In this document: in pieces, positions 18,215 to 26,326 of the stretch
Position numbering within the stretch: position 1 is the stretch's first letter
Layout: every line of letters begins with the position of its first letter
DNA from: Myroides sp. N17-2
Lineage (GTDB): Bacteria; Bacteroidota; Bacteroidia; Flavobacteriales; Flavobacteriaceae
Assembly (NCBI RefSeq): GCF_002286775.1
Contig: NZ_NSGJ01000001.1
Coordinates: 62,001-126,000 of the forward strand
DNA length: 64,000 nucleotides
Direction: 5' to 3'
Translations under genes and position numbers: made by a program
Notes under the pieces: model-generated
Database searches by the model: none
The model's input: only the letters and a program-made list of their open reading frames with translations
Told to the model about the DNA's origin: nothing

Positions 18215-18929
18215 AATATTCATATTTACAACTTACATTAGAACCTAATTCTGTGCCTTCTACGCGTTCTTTATACTCCACTACATTCCCCTTCTCATCT
18301 TTATTGACTACAGCTATAGTAGTTATCCTATCTCCAGTACTGTCTACCATATCGAAGTATGTATGTGTCTTCACTAAGTCCCCTACTTCATTATAAAAGT
18401 AGGCTGTCGGTGTAGGCCTATTATCACTATTATCACTACTATCATCCTGTGATGAACTAACATAACTCGTTGACTTCATCAACCTATATCCTTCAAAATA
18501 CAGTTTAGTAAACCTGATCTCTTTACTATCTAAATACTCCTCACTGATAACATATATCTTATCTGACTCCCAATACTCTACTCGCTTAACCTCTTTATTA
18601 AGCACCTTCTTACTAAAACAATCATACGTAATCACTTCTCGTTTACTAGTAGTGTCTAATACACTGAATTTATCTAGTGCAGTACACTTTGGCTTTATAC
18701 CTTTCTGCTGTTCACTAAAAGAATAGTCGTCATAATGTCTTATCTCAGTCTTAAACCCCTGTTTATTATAAGAAGTTTCTTCTATTACTATAGCTGTATC
18801 TGATAAAAGCCAAGAAGTCGTATTCTTCTTCACTTTCCCCTTTAATCCATCTACTTGCCAATCAGTAGGTATTTGCCCAAAACAACAGGCAGAAATAAAC
18901 ATAAAAGTCAATATCAACACATTCTTCAT
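18207..18929 (-). CDS. Secreted protein of a five-member tandem family, member 5
   Basis: 240 residues, with an ordinary signal peptide cleaved near CCFGQ. The mature start is PTDWQVDGLKGKVKKNT and the end is CKYEYYE, one residue longer than the family ending. A Ser/Asp-rich stretch (SSSQDDSSDNSDN) sits near residue 160. It is first in the run, so the promoter should lie in 18930-19110; I see no convincing box there. Function is unknown. Confidence 0.77.
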   Translation of the reverse strand: MKNVLILTFMFISACCFGQIPTDWQVDGLKGKVKKNTTSWLLSDTAIVIEETSYNKQGFKTEIRHYDDYSFSEQQKGIKPKCTALDKFSVLDTTSKREVITYDCFSKKVLNKEVKRVEYWESDKIYVISEEYLDSKEIRFTKLYFEGYRLMKSTSYVSSSQDDSSDNSDNRPTPTAYFYNEVGDLVKTHTYFDMVDSTGDRITTIAVVNKDEKGNVVEYKERVEGTELGSNVSCKYEYYE

Positions 18930-19110
18930 ATCGAATTTTATGTTAAAGATACACTATTCCTTAATTATCTTATTCTAAAATTATTACGAAAAACATTATC
19001 ATCTTGTTTTTTCACTAACTATTCTCTTACTGAAATACACATCTATATCCTAGGTAGAATAAGAGATTAACAATAATACACACTCACTACTATAGGCAAT
19101 AATGAAGTCT

Positions 19111-19118
19111 TACCTTTG
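19111..19118 (+). promoter_or_regulatory. Putative -7 box for the DMT transporter gene
   Basis: TACCTTTG matches TAnnTTTG exactly and lies 22 bases before the ATG at 19140. No TTG was seen at the ideal upstream distance. Confidence 0.55.
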
Positions 19119-19139
19119 TGCAGAATTTAATTTAAAACA

Positions 19140-20033
19140 ATGAAAAACCTTAAAGGAATTCTATTCGCATTGATTTCATCAGGTACATTTGGCTTGGTAC
19201 CTTTATTTTCCCTGCCATTGATCCTGCCTAACTTGCGACCAGAAGGAATGGTAGCTATCGGTATACCGACCATTCTATTTTACCGATTTTTGTTTTCATC
19301 TGTCACGATGGGTGCAGTGTGTTTATACAAAAAAACGAGCTTAAAAATATCTATTAAGGATCTTGCAGTCGTCTTTTTCTTGGCATTACTATATGCCGCT
19401 ACAGCCAAATTCTTAGTTGATGCTTATGAGTATATAGATAGCGGACTAGCTACCACGGTGCACTTCCTATACCCGATATTCGTCAGTATAGTGATGATTA
19501 TGCTTTATAAAGAAAAGAAGTCGATGGCGCTTATCATAGCGTCTCTTCTATCACTGATAGGTGTAGGGATGATGTGTATACATGGAGAGGCTTCTCCCTC
19601 ACTATTCACAGGATTAGTACTATCTGCCTTAACGATATTTACCTATGGACTATACATCGTAGGGCTTAACAAGAGCAGAATCTCTGAGATGAACTTTGAT
19701 TCACTGACCTTCTATGTGCTACTAATGGGGTGTCTGATCTTCTTGTTTTACTGCTTATTTACTTCAGGGATACAGCCTATAGTATTAAGAAGTGATTGGA
19801 TAAATCTGATATTACTTGGGGTATTCGCCACGTTTATATCTGACTTATGTCTAGTACTAGCAGTGAAGCACGCAGGATCTACAGTGACCTCTATCTTAGG
19901 ATCAATGGAGCCAGTAGTAGCTGTATTAGTGGGTACACTGTTTTTTGCGGAGCACTTTGATTGGATGTCTGCACTAGGTCTAGCATTCGTACTAGGGGCT
20001 GTTACATTAGTTATCATATCAAAAAAGGACTAA
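19140..20033 (+). CDS. EamA/DMT family transporter
   Basis: 297 residues with about ten hydrophobic helices in two EamA halves (about 5-145 and 155-295). The second half ends with the typical MEPVVAVLVGTLFFAE followed by a final helix and Lys-rich tail. DMT proteins export metabolites, amino acids or drugs across the inner membrane; the substrate cannot be told. Transcribed alone from a TACCTTTG box and closed by a strong terminator at 20060-20103. A second EamA gene lies at 44465-45376. Confidence 0.88.
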   Translation: MKNLKGILFALISSGTFGLVPLFSLPLILPNLRPEGMVAIGIPTILFYRFLFSSVTMGAVCLYKKTSLKISIKDLAVVFFLALLYAATAKFLVDAYEYIDSGLATTVHFLYPIFVSIVMIMLYKEKKSMALIIASLLSLIGVGMMCIHGEASPSLFTGLVLSALTIFTYGLYIVGLNKSRISEMNFDSLTFYVLLMGCLIFLFYCLFTSGIQPIVLRSDWINLILLGVFATFISDLCLVLAVKHAGSTVTSILGSMEPVVAVLVGTLFFAEHFDWMSALGLAFVLGAVTLVIISKKD

Positions 20034-20059
20034 AAATATAAAACAGTCATCTGTATAAA

Positions 20060-20103
20060 TATAAAAAGCCTGCTAGCAATATCTTACTAGCAGGCTTTTA
20101 TAT
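20060..20103. terminator. Bidirectional intrinsic terminator
   Basis: The stem AAAAGCCTGCTAG/CTAGCAGGCTTTT has a 10-base loop and T-rich flanks on both strands. It separates the convergent DMT transporter gene and the 118-residue protein gene. Confidence 0.9.
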
Positions 20104-20131
20104 TTTATCTTCTAACTCTAGATCTGTATAA

Positions 20132-20488
20132 TTACTGATCTCCTCGTTCTAAAACATCATCAAGACTTTCTTTCTGTACATCAACTAGCTTCATCTGTGG
20201 ATAGACGAATAGTTGTTGCTTATCATATATCTCTCTGATGATCTCTAGACACTGTGCCTTATCAGCATACATCTGAGGATTAATTAATGTAGAGGGATTT
20301 ATAACCTCAACTAAGATTCGATCCTCATCACAGTGAAACTGCATCGTGTGCTTCCCCACCTGAATACCTACGAAGTTATCTACTAGGTTTATAGTCTCAT
20401 CAAATAACTCTACACATTCTTCTAGTGTTAACTCTAGATTCTCTTCTGAGACATGCTCATAATAATCGGTATAAAATACTGTAATCAT
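20132..20488 (-). CDS. Hypothetical acidic protein
   Basis: 118 residues, very acidic (many Asp/Glu, such as SEENLELTLEECVELFDE) with no signal peptide or membrane segment. Alternating strands and helices suggest a small cytoplasmic fold. I recognise no family. It is monocistronic, facing the DMT gene, with 577 gene-free bases upstream that include two 11-bp-period repeat arrays. Confidence 0.6.
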   Translation of the reverse strand: MITVFYTDYYEHVSEENLELTLEECVELFDETINLVDNFVGIQVGKHTMQFHCDEDRILVEVINPSTLINPQMYADKAQCLEIIREIYDKQQLFVYPQMKLVDVQKESLDDVLERGDQ

Positions 20489-20655
20489 AGTCTGCTTTCT
20501 TTATAAACATCACTAGTGCTGCATAGTCTTTAATGATCTCCACACAAGTAAGATCACAAAGGTATTGTTTTTTCATTTGTAGAAGTATGCTTATTTCTGT
20601 CTATATCAAGTTGCGTTACATCTGTCCCCCCTTTATTGTGTTTATCACACTGTTT

Positions 20656-20688
20656 ACTTGAACAATAGCAGGAGAATAAAAGGAGATT
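20656..20688 (+). repeat. 11-bp-period iteron-like array, forward
   Basis: Three 11-mers head to tail: ACTTGAACAAT, AGCAGGAGAAT, AAAAGGAGATT. The consensus nnnAGGAnAAT also fits the arrays at 20729-20761 (opposite strand) and 60564-60607. Confidence 0.6.
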
Positions 20689-20728
20689 TTTTCGACTAAA
20701 AGTCTTTCTACCCCATAATACTCAAGGT

Positions 20729-20761
20729 ATTCTCCTAGGATTGTCCTAGAATTCCCCCAAA
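20729..20761 (-). repeat. 11-bp-period iteron-like array, reverse
   Basis: Plus-strand units ATTCTCCTAGG, ATTGTCCTAGA, ATTCCCCCAAA. Read on the minus strand these are CCTAGGAGAAT, TCTAGGACAAT and a decayed unit. The period is exactly 11. It faces the forward array 40 bases away. Confidence 0.65.
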
Positions 20762-21065
20762 AAGCCCGAATTTACTACGCTTAAGAACTGCATAAGTTAA
20801 ATAGTGACTTATACAAAAGAGAAACAAATAATTAAAAATCAACACATTAACATAAAAACTGTTTTAAAAAAAAATATTATTATTTCTAGTTTTTGATGAT
20901 GAATAACTCTAAAACAAGGTTGTTTTACTAAAAAAACAACTCAAGATTAGTTGTACTACCTTTTCGAACCATTGTTTTTGATTGGAAAACAAAAAAAACA
21001 TTTATCTTTTTTGATAAACGTTATGATCTATAGTACGTAAATAGAAAGTTGGTAATTGTCCTAAA

Positions 21066-21428
21066 TCAATGTTGTTTAGTCAAAAAACACTTTTGGATAA
21101 AATAGAATAGTATACCTCCTAAGCAGTAACAACTGACATCAAGTAGATCAGCTGTATATCGAGGATTATGTTGGGGTAAGTAATATTCAAAATAGATAGC
21201 ATAATACGCCACAACACTTATGATCATAGGAACAGATAATAGATAACCCTTACCTCTCCAGGTGCGAACTATGCCTAATATAATAAATAAGGTTAGGGGA
21301 ATAGACAGCGTATCATTAAGATAGTTATTGATAATCAAAGGCAATGGTATCCCTAATCGCTGAAGAATATAGATAAGCATCCCTACTAATGCCATTCCTA
21401 TAAAAGTCCAATGTCTTAACACCCTCAT
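21066..21428 (-). CDS. Small four-helix membrane protein
   Basis: The start at 21428 (MRVLRHWTFIG) is chosen because its ATG overlaps the TGA of the upstream gene as ATGA, typical of translational coupling; the longer frame to 21488 runs inside that gene. 120 residues with four hydrophobic helices. Similar short proteins in flavobacteria are often labelled magnesium citrate secondary transporter. That label is not supported by anything I can see here, so it is best treated as a membrane protein of unknown role, co-expressed with the zinc-ribbon protein. Confidence 0.7.
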   Translation of the reverse strand: MRVLRHWTFIGMALVGMLIYILQRLGIPLPLIINNYLNDTLSIPLTLFIILGIVRTWRGKGYLLSVPMIISVVAYYAIYFEYYLPQHNPRYTADLLDVSCYCLGGILFYFIQKCFLTKQH

Positions 21429-21739
21429 GCTACTATCATTCCGATTAACCATGCTAAGAACATAGCTATCGCCATAACGGCAAACCATACTCCATAAATG
21501 ACTTTAAAAAATAAGCGAACGACTAGCCAAGGATGCTCTGTCATCTTTAATAAGAACTTTTCTATCAAGTTTGGTTCTTCTGCTAGAACTTTAGCGATAC
21601 GTTCTCGCTCAGCAGCTTTGCGTACTTGTTCTCTCTGTCTTATCACATTTAAAGAATGACCGCATGTAGCGCAGATCTCTACATCTACATTAAATGTTCC
21701 ACAACTAGAGCAACGAATATGAACTTGGCCTTTAGACAT
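21425..21739 (-). CDS. Zinc-ribbon protein with C-terminal membrane anchor
   Basis: 104 residues. The N-terminal zinc ribbon has two CxxC knuckles (CSSCGT at 10-15 and CATCGH at 23-28). A charged coiled-coil-like helix follows (about 34-62), then a hydrophobic C-terminus (about 72-104). This layout fits a tail-anchored inner membrane protein with a cytoplasmic zinc ribbon. Its stop overlaps the start of the four-helix membrane protein (ATGA), so the two are probably made together and may form a complex (inference). Confidence 0.75.
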   Translation of the reverse strand: MSKGQVHIRCSSCGTFNVDVEICATCGHSLNVIRQREQVRKAAERERIAKVLAEEPNLIEKFLLKMTEHPWLVVRLFFKVIYGVWFAVMAIAMFLAWLIGMIVA

Positions 21740-21792
21740 GACAGGGTTTTAAGCTTAATCTTCAAAGCTACTGCTTTCTGATACAATAAAAA

Positions 21793-21828
21793 AAAGCCTC
21801 CACTCCCTAAAAGGGCTTAAAGGCTTCT
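21793..21828 (-). terminator. Likely terminator of the HugZ/HutZ-like gene
   Basis: AAGCCTTT...GGAGGCTTTTTTTT on the minus strand: an outer stem with a long loop, which may hold an inner CCCTTTTAGGG hairpin, followed by a T run. It lies 22 bases after the stop at 21851. Confidence 0.65.
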
Positions 21829-21850
21829 TCCGTTAAAAAAAATATAGTTT

Positions 21851-22396
21851 TTACTTTTGCTCTACGTTATGTTGACCATGAGCACCTCTTCTGTGTTCCA
21901 TTACTTCAAGGTTTTCGTCTACGAAGTATGCACTACCGAATCCGTTTACATATGATCCTTTGATAGGTTTAAAGTTAAACATGATGAAGTCTTCAAGATT
22001 ATCTAATATCTCTACTACTTTACCGTGTCTCACTTTTAAATCAGCGATAGCTTGCTCATATAGCGGACTGTCTTTCTCTACTAATTCAGCTTGCGTATCT
22101 AATGTAAGGCGGTGTCTAGCATACAACTGTTTAGAAGCAGCCTCATCCTCTACGAACATAAACGATACTTGTTTGCGGTCGCGTAAGTTCTTTGTGTGTT
22201 TTGCCATAAAAGACACTAGTATCTGAAACTCATTCCCTACTCTAGAGTATGGAGCAGTACTTACTAGTGGTGTACCATCTTCACTGATAGTAGCCATCAT
22301 CACTGACTTGCATGAATCAACTAACTCTGCAACCTTAGGTGCTTTTGGCTTTACTTTATGTTGGTCAAAATTTGGGTTTATTGTATCTGAACTCAT
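21851..22396 (-). CDS. HugZ/HutZ-type haem-utilisation protein (PNPOx-like fold)
   Basis: 181 residues with the pyridoxamine-phosphate-oxidase split barrel: VMMATISEDGTPLVSTAPY near 32-51 and the FMFVED strand. The C-terminus has GSYVNGFGSAYFV and a His-rich tail (EHRRGAHGQHN) like that of HugZ/HutZ proteins, which bind and break down haem. The length matches V. cholerae HutZ (about 176 aa). No TonB-type haem receptor or FUR box is seen nearby, so the haem role rests on family resemblance. Single gene, with a terminator at 21793-21828. Confidence 0.8.
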   Translation of the reverse strand: MSSDTINPNFDQHKVKPKAPKVAELVDSCKSVMMATISEDGTPLVSTAPYSRVGNEFQILVSFMAKHTKNLRDRKQVSFMFVEDEAASKQLYARHRLTLDTQAELVEKDSPLYEQAIADLKVRHGKVVEILDNLEDFIMFNFKPIKGSYVNGFGSAYFVDENLEVMEHRRGAHGQHNVEQK

Positions 22397-22564
22397 CTCT
22401 TATATATTTTATGAAGCGAAGATAATAAATTATTTAAACTAAATAAAAATAAGAACACTCTTTAACAAGATTATACAACTTAAAACTACTCTTATACACA
22501 ATGTCGTATAATCAAACGGAATTAACTTGACTACAACTTTTGTATTTTGAAATTAATTGTACTT

Positions 22565-22725
22565 TTAACCCGGAACCAGCATTAGACAGATAAACGAAAA
22601 GTAATTATACAAGATAGTTCTGAATTAACGATTTAAGCATACTACAGTATGGTTATTGAGTTAATGAAAGAACTATGAAGTAGAATTACTTTGTAGCATT
22701 TGGCTAGTGCTGATTTTGGGTTTAA
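22565..22725 (+). repeat. MITE-like repeat family 2, copy E
   Basis: About 161 bp with imperfect terminal inverted repeats of about 26 bp (TTAACCCGGAACCAGCATTA at the left; the complement of TAGTGCTGATTTTGGGTTTA at the right). The centre has the palindrome CATACTACAGTATG. The interior (TAAACGAAAAGTAATTATAC, GAACTATGAAGTAGAATT) recurs at 45461-45585 and 45741-45860 and resembles family 1. It lies between the HugZ gene and the next lipoprotein, in a 347-base gap that otherwise shows nothing. Confidence 0.7.
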
Positions 22726-22743
22726 TGCCAAGTCAGAACAACA

Positions 22744-23628
22744 ATGAGAAAAATATTTATACTAGCCCCACTATTCTTAATGCTAGCGAACTGCGGTACT
22801 TCTAATACTGCACGCAATGCAAAAAAAATCAAAACTAAAAAGATAATTGTATTAGACTATGCCATAGAGAAAAGCCATCTCTTAGTGACAGAGACAATAT
22901 TAGATCCTAAAAAAGCCAACAACACTAAAGAAAATACAACTACCGAAGTAGAAGAGCGTAAATTCTTATTTACTTATGATCAAAAAGGTCAAATAATCAA
23001 TACCTATTCTTGTAGTATTCAACAAGATAAAGAGACCAACCCCTCTAATTTAGAAGTAGAACTTAATACTAAAAAGCAAATTACGACGTTATCATTAGAT
23101 GATGATGCAGATAAACTAAAAGTAGTGTATGACAATAACTTACTACACCAGATCTCACATTATGATCCTGAGTTTAAAGAGTTAGTGCTTACTACATATA
23201 GTTATGATAAGCAGAAACTACCTGTTAAAGCACAGTTAGGTAATGCTACTAAACCGAATCAGATAATAGATCTAAGCTTTAAATATGATGAGAAGCAGAA
23301 TGTAAAAGTTAGTACTTATGCTAATGAAGTAATGACACTGTCTTATGATGATAAAAAATACTTACTGAGTGGGCAGCCTTATTATAATAATCCATTTTAT
23401 TATTTATCAATAGATTGGTTGACATTTACGCATTACAGCCCTAAGAATAACATCATCAAGGCAGAAGATAATGACTATATAATTACCATTGACTATACGT
23501 ATAATGAGGAAGATATGCCTTTAACAGCTAAGATTACGAAGACCTCTAAGTCAAATAATAAAGATAGTAGAGTGACTGCCGAACAGGAGTTTCACTATAA
23601 AGAGATAGAAGTGCCTATCACTAAATAA
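22744..23628 (+). CDS. YD-repeat-like lipoprotein, member 1 of a three-gene array
   Basis: 294 residues with lipobox MLANCGTS (Cys17). The body is a string of short tyrosine-rich strand units: FTYDQKGQIINTYS, YDNNLLHQISHYD, YSYDKQKLPVKAQ, then ITIDYTYNEEDMPLTAKI, ending in FHYKEIEVP. The last two motifs are nearly the same in the next gene, showing duplication. Predicted outer-membrane lipoprotein, perhaps surface exposed; function unknown. It is 23 bases from the next gene, likely one operon. Repeat copy E ends 18 bases before its start, so the promoter may lie within the element. Confidence 0.75.
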   Translation: MRKIFILAPLFLMLANCGTSNTARNAKKIKTKKIIVLDYAIEKSHLLVTETILDPKKANNTKENTTTEVEERKFLFTYDQKGQIINTYSCSIQQDKETNPSNLEVELNTKKQITTLSLDDDADKLKVVYDNNLLHQISHYDPEFKELVLTTYSYDKQKLPVKAQLGNATKPNQIIDLSFKYDEKQNVKVSTYANEVMTLSYDDKKYLLSGQPYYNNPFYYLSIDWLTFTHYSPKNNIIKAEDNDYIITIDYTYNEEDMPLTAKITKTSKSNNKDSRVTAEQEFHYKEIEVPITK

Positions 23629-23651
23629 CAATACCAACTAACCAAAAAGCT

Positions 23652-24509
23652 ATGAAAAGAAGTTTATTATTAATCCCTGTGCTACTACTAACTGTAGGAA
23701 ATGCATTCAGTCAGCAGACTAAAAAGATGACTGTTGTAAGTCAGCTAATAGAGAAGAATCACGTTCATTCATCAGAGACAACTCTAGTAGGTGATGTGAA
23801 TGTAGTAACAGGACCTAGTACCAATAGTGTAATATCTATCACTAAATATGACTTCACTTATAATAACGCAGGTCAATTAACCTCAATCAAATCTTATCTC
23901 GTAGAAAATGGGCAACCTACTGATCCATTTATCACTTTGCTTGAGTCAAGTAACAAGAACCAATTAAATAAGGTTTTATACGGAGAGAATAAGATGAGTC
24001 TTGACTTAATGTATGAAAACAATGTATTACAGTCTACGGAATTTAAAGACTTATACTATGATGAATCTAGAGTCAGCAAGATCACCTATAACAAGCTTGA
24101 TTTACCCGGATCGATAGAGATTACCTCTTCGCCTCAATATTCAGACCCTGAAACTACAAGTTTTATCTACGATCCGAATAACAATGTGAAGCTTGTAAAC
24201 TTAGATAACAACAAGACTATTTATACGTATGACAAAAAGAAATATGCCTTTGCATACTTGCCTTACTCGTTTAACATCTCTAATTATCTAAGTGCCTCTG
24301 AGCTAACATTTACTAATTATGTACAGCAAAACAATGTAGTGAAGATAGAGCATAATGAAGACTTACTAACTACTATTGACTATACCTATAACACTAAAGA
24401 TTTGCCACTAACTGCTAAAGTAAAGACAGTGATAAAATCAGATCCTACTGATCAACCAAGTATCTATGAGTATGAATTCGTGTATAAAGAAATAGAGATT
24501 ACAGAATAA
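23652..24509 (+). CDS. YD-repeat-like secreted protein, member 2 of a three-gene array
   Basis: 285 residues. An ordinary signal peptide is cleaved after NAFSQ, so it is not lipidated, unlike members 1 and 3. It has the same strand-rich body as member 1: FTYNNAGQLTSIKSY, TTIDYTYNTKDLPLTAKV and the end YEFVYKEIEITE. The mix of lipidated and soluble paralogues mirrors the five-gene array at 15.3-18.9 kb. It ends the member 1-2 operon with a clear terminator at 24511-24539. Function is unknown. Confidence 0.75.
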   Translation: MKRSLLLIPVLLLTVGNAFSQQTKKMTVVSQLIEKNHVHSSETTLVGDVNVVTGPSTNSVISITKYDFTYNNAGQLTSIKSYLVENGQPTDPFITLLESSNKNQLNKVLYGENKMSLDLMYENNVLQSTEFKDLYYDESRVSKITYNKLDLPGSIEITSSPQYSDPETTSFIYDPNNNVKLVNLDNNKTIYTYDKKKYAFAYLPYSFNISNYLSASELTFTNYVQQNNVVKIEHNEDLLTTIDYTYNTKDLPLTAKVKTVIKSDPTDQPSIYEYEFVYKEIEITE

Positions 24510-24510
24510 T

Positions 24511-24539
24511 AACAAGGTTAGCCGATGGTTAACCTTGTT
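24511..24539 (+). terminator. Intrinsic terminator after the member 1-2 operon
   Basis: Stem AACAAGGTTA/TAACCTTGTT, 9-base loop, then TTGTTTATAAAT. It starts 2 bases after the stop codon. Confidence 0.82.
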
Positions 24540-24600
24540 TGTTTATAAATACTTTTATTAACATCAAGTATTTTTACTAAATTTAACAAAACATTTGATG

Positions 24601-25512
24601 ATGAAAAAGTACTTTAAAATATTATCTATCACACTTATAGCTTTGGTAATAAGCAACTGTTCTTCTGATGACAACAAGAATAAAGAAGTAAGTAATAATC
24701 TGATCAAGAAATTAGAAGTAAGGACAACTATGGATAGTCCAGAAACGGCTAGTCCAAATTCATTCTTCTTTATATCAAATACCACTTTTAATTACAACCA
24801 AAGAAATCAAACGAATAGTATTCATTCACAACAAGATTATAGGAATATATGGGAATACAACTCTACCAATAATCAGTACCCAAATAAACGTGAACAAAAA
24901 ATAGTGGTCCGTATATTTACTTACAATACAAACACAAATCTTTTAGAAAAAGAAACAACAACAATAAACAATGTTACTACAATCAAGACTTTTATCTATA
25001 ATGATAAGCAACAGATAGTGACTATAAATGAGGTAGGTAAAACAACCACATTAAAATATAATACTAAAGGGCAAGTAAGTACTATTATAACAAAATATAC
25101 TGATCCAGATAATATGTATAATGCTATTAAAGAGTATGAATACGATCAGAGTAATAACCTAATATCAGTCAATTATATCGCTAGAGTATACCCTGATAAA
25201 ATCAATATTAAATACACCAACATAGAAAGTCCTTATAAGGGTACAACAGTTAACTACTCGTTGCTAGAACCAATGGATGAAGGAATATTAATGCGAAAGC
25301 ATAATCTGTTTAGTGATAAATATGCGACATTCTTTGAGAATCTAGAATATAGTTATAAAGGTTATCATTTAATTAAGTCAATAATTGGAACAGAAAGTGA
25401 TTACTATGATAGTACCTATCTAACATCTACAGAAAACTTCAAACCAGAAGGTTTTGATTATTTTAGAGGAGGGAAAGATATCTTCGCCTATTATGCAAAA
25501 AAAACATACTAA
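24601..25512 (+). CDS. YD-repeat-like lipoprotein, member 3 of a three-gene array
   Basis: The third of three consecutive ATG codons (24601) is chosen, giving MKKYFKILSITLIALV and the lipobox VISNCSS. 304 residues, more diverged than members 1-2 but with the same style: FNYNQRNQTNSIHSQ, FIYNDKQQIVTINEVG, YNTKGQVSTIITKY, YEYDQSNNLISVNY. It has its own leader after the terminator at 24511-24539 and its own terminator, so it is probably transcribed separately. Predicted envelope lipoprotein of unknown function. Confidence 0.75.
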   Translation: MKKYFKILSITLIALVISNCSSDDNKNKEVSNNLIKKLEVRTTMDSPETASPNSFFFISNTTFNYNQRNQTNSIHSQQDYRNIWEYNSTNNQYPNKREQKIVVRIFTYNTNTNLLEKETTTINNVTTIKTFIYNDKQQIVTINEVGKTTTLKYNTKGQVSTIITKYTDPDNMYNAIKEYEYDQSNNLISVNYIARVYPDKINIKYTNIESPYKGTTVNYSLLEPMDEGILMRKHNLFSDKYATFFENLEYSYKGYHLIKSIIGTESDYYDSTYLTSTENFKPEGFDYFRGGKDIFAYYAKKTY

Positions 25513-25513
25513 A

Positions 25514-25538
25514 AAAGGTTAGCTGATGGCTAACCTTT
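25514..25538. terminator. Bidirectional intrinsic terminator
   Basis: Stem AAAGGTTAGC/GCTAACCTTT, 4-5 base loop, with A-rich and T-rich flanks. It separates the convergent lipoprotein and acetyltransferase genes. Confidence 0.82.
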
Positions 25539-25542
25539 ATGT

Positions 25543-26064
25543 TTACAAATCCAATTGATAGATATAGTCATCCATCACATATCCCTGTCCGATATCGAAA
25601 GTCTTAGAGTCAATACACTTCATATTATTGCGAATGTAGAAGTCTATAGCGCGTTGGTTATTCTTATTTACGGTAAGATATACCGCAGTAGCCCCTTCAC
25701 GTCTAGCATACTCTACTACGTGCTCAAACATAAACACACCTAATCCCTTTACTTCCTTATACACATTAGTGTATAGTTTAGAAAGGAATACACGGTTGTC
25801 TTCCATAAGCTTATAATTCGTATATCCTAATAACTCCTCCCCTTGCATTAGCAGTTCCCATTGGTATCCCTCTTTTAATTCACCTAAGATACGTTCTGTA
25901 CCATACATCATCGGTAGCATATAGTTTATCTGCTCTTGTCCAATAATATCAAGGTACGTATCCTCCCATATCTTCTCTGCTAAAGGCAAGATAAGGTCTA
26001 TGTTATTTATATCTACAGGTACATATTTTGTTGTTTCTGCTAAGTTATTCATTGTTCTAATCAT
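25543..26064 (-). CDS. GNAT family N-acetyltransferase
   Basis: 173 residues from the ATG at 26064 (MIRTMNNLAETTK), or 169 from 26052. The open frame runs on to 26127, but the extra 21 codons are hydrophobic nonsense made by a terminator hairpin at 26113-26140, so I reject that start. The GNAT core is clear: SKLYTNVYKEVKGLGVFMFE (acetyl-CoA site region) and VYLTVNKNNQRAIDFYIRNN. It transfers an acetyl group to an unknown amine. Convergent with the lipoprotein gene and likely transcribed alone. Confidence 0.85.
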   Translation of the reverse strand: MIRTMNNLAETTKYVPVDINNIDLILPLAEKIWEDTYLDIIGQEQINYMLPMMYGTERILGELKEGYQWELLMQGEELLGYTNYKLMEDNRVFLSKLYTNVYKEVKGLGVFMFEHVVEYARREGATAVYLTVNKNNQRAIDFYIRNNMKCIDSKTFDIGQGYVMDDYIYQLDL

Positions 26065-26112
26065 TTTATAGAAACACGAAAATACAATAAAACTTAAAAC
26101 TAGAATAAAAAA

Positions 26113-26140
26113 AACGAGGATAGTCAAAACTACCCTCGTT
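26113..26140 (-). terminator. Intrinsic terminator, probably of the pepA-like transcript
   Basis: Minus-strand stem AACGAGGGTAGT/ACTATCCTCGTT with a 4-base loop and one mismatch, then eight T. It lies 187 bases after the aminopeptidase stop, with repeat copy C in between. It precedes the start of the GNAT gene. Confidence 0.8.
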
Positions 26141-26150
26141 TATATCACTT

Positions 26151-26311
26151 TATACCTTAAATCAGACAGATAACATTTAAACGAGAATGAATTGTACAAA
26201 ACAGAGTGAAATTAGTGATTAAAGCATACTGAAGTATGGTTTAAGAGCTAATTGAATCTATGTAAAGTAGAAATAATTCGCAGTAAATGGTACTTGCAGA
26301 TTTAAGGTATA
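26151..26311 (+). repeat. MITE-like repeat family 1, copy C
   Basis: 161 bp with perfect 13-bp terminal inverted repeats (TATACCTTAAATC and GATTTAAGGTATA). It has the internal hairpin CATACTGAAGTATG and the shared blocks AAACGAGAATGAATTGTAC and ATGTAAAGTAGAA. It sits between the aminopeptidase stop codon and the only terminator downstream of it. Confidence 0.85.
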
Positions 26312-26326
26312 TATCCTCTATGAATA

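Larger units (their letters stand above)
20489..21065. other. 577-bp gene-free region with repeats and hairpins
   Basis: Holds two arrays of 11-bp-period repeats (20656-20688 and 20729-20761). It also has a terminator-like hairpin at 20919-20940 (GTTGTTTT/AAAACAAC), with a similar TTGTTTAGTCAAAAAACA motif at the end of the next gene. An imperfect hairpin lies at 20998-21022. The segment 20823-20866 (ACAAATAA...CAACACATTAACATAAAAACT) resembles 60461-60502. I see no ORF or tRNA. Confidence 0.6.

Noticed and set aside
15312-18929. RHS/YD-repeat toxin with immunity genes
   Set aside because: The YD-like units are too few and too short, and no toxin domain, VgrG or PAAR gene is present; the array is better described as small secreted paralogues.
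20656-20761. CRISPR-like array
   Set aside because: The units are only 11 bp, directly adjacent without spacers, and no cas gene is in the window.
26065-26127. N-terminal extension of the GNAT gene
   Set aside because: The extra codons overlap a terminator hairpin (26113-26140) and its T run; internal ATGs at 26064 or 26052 fit the family better.
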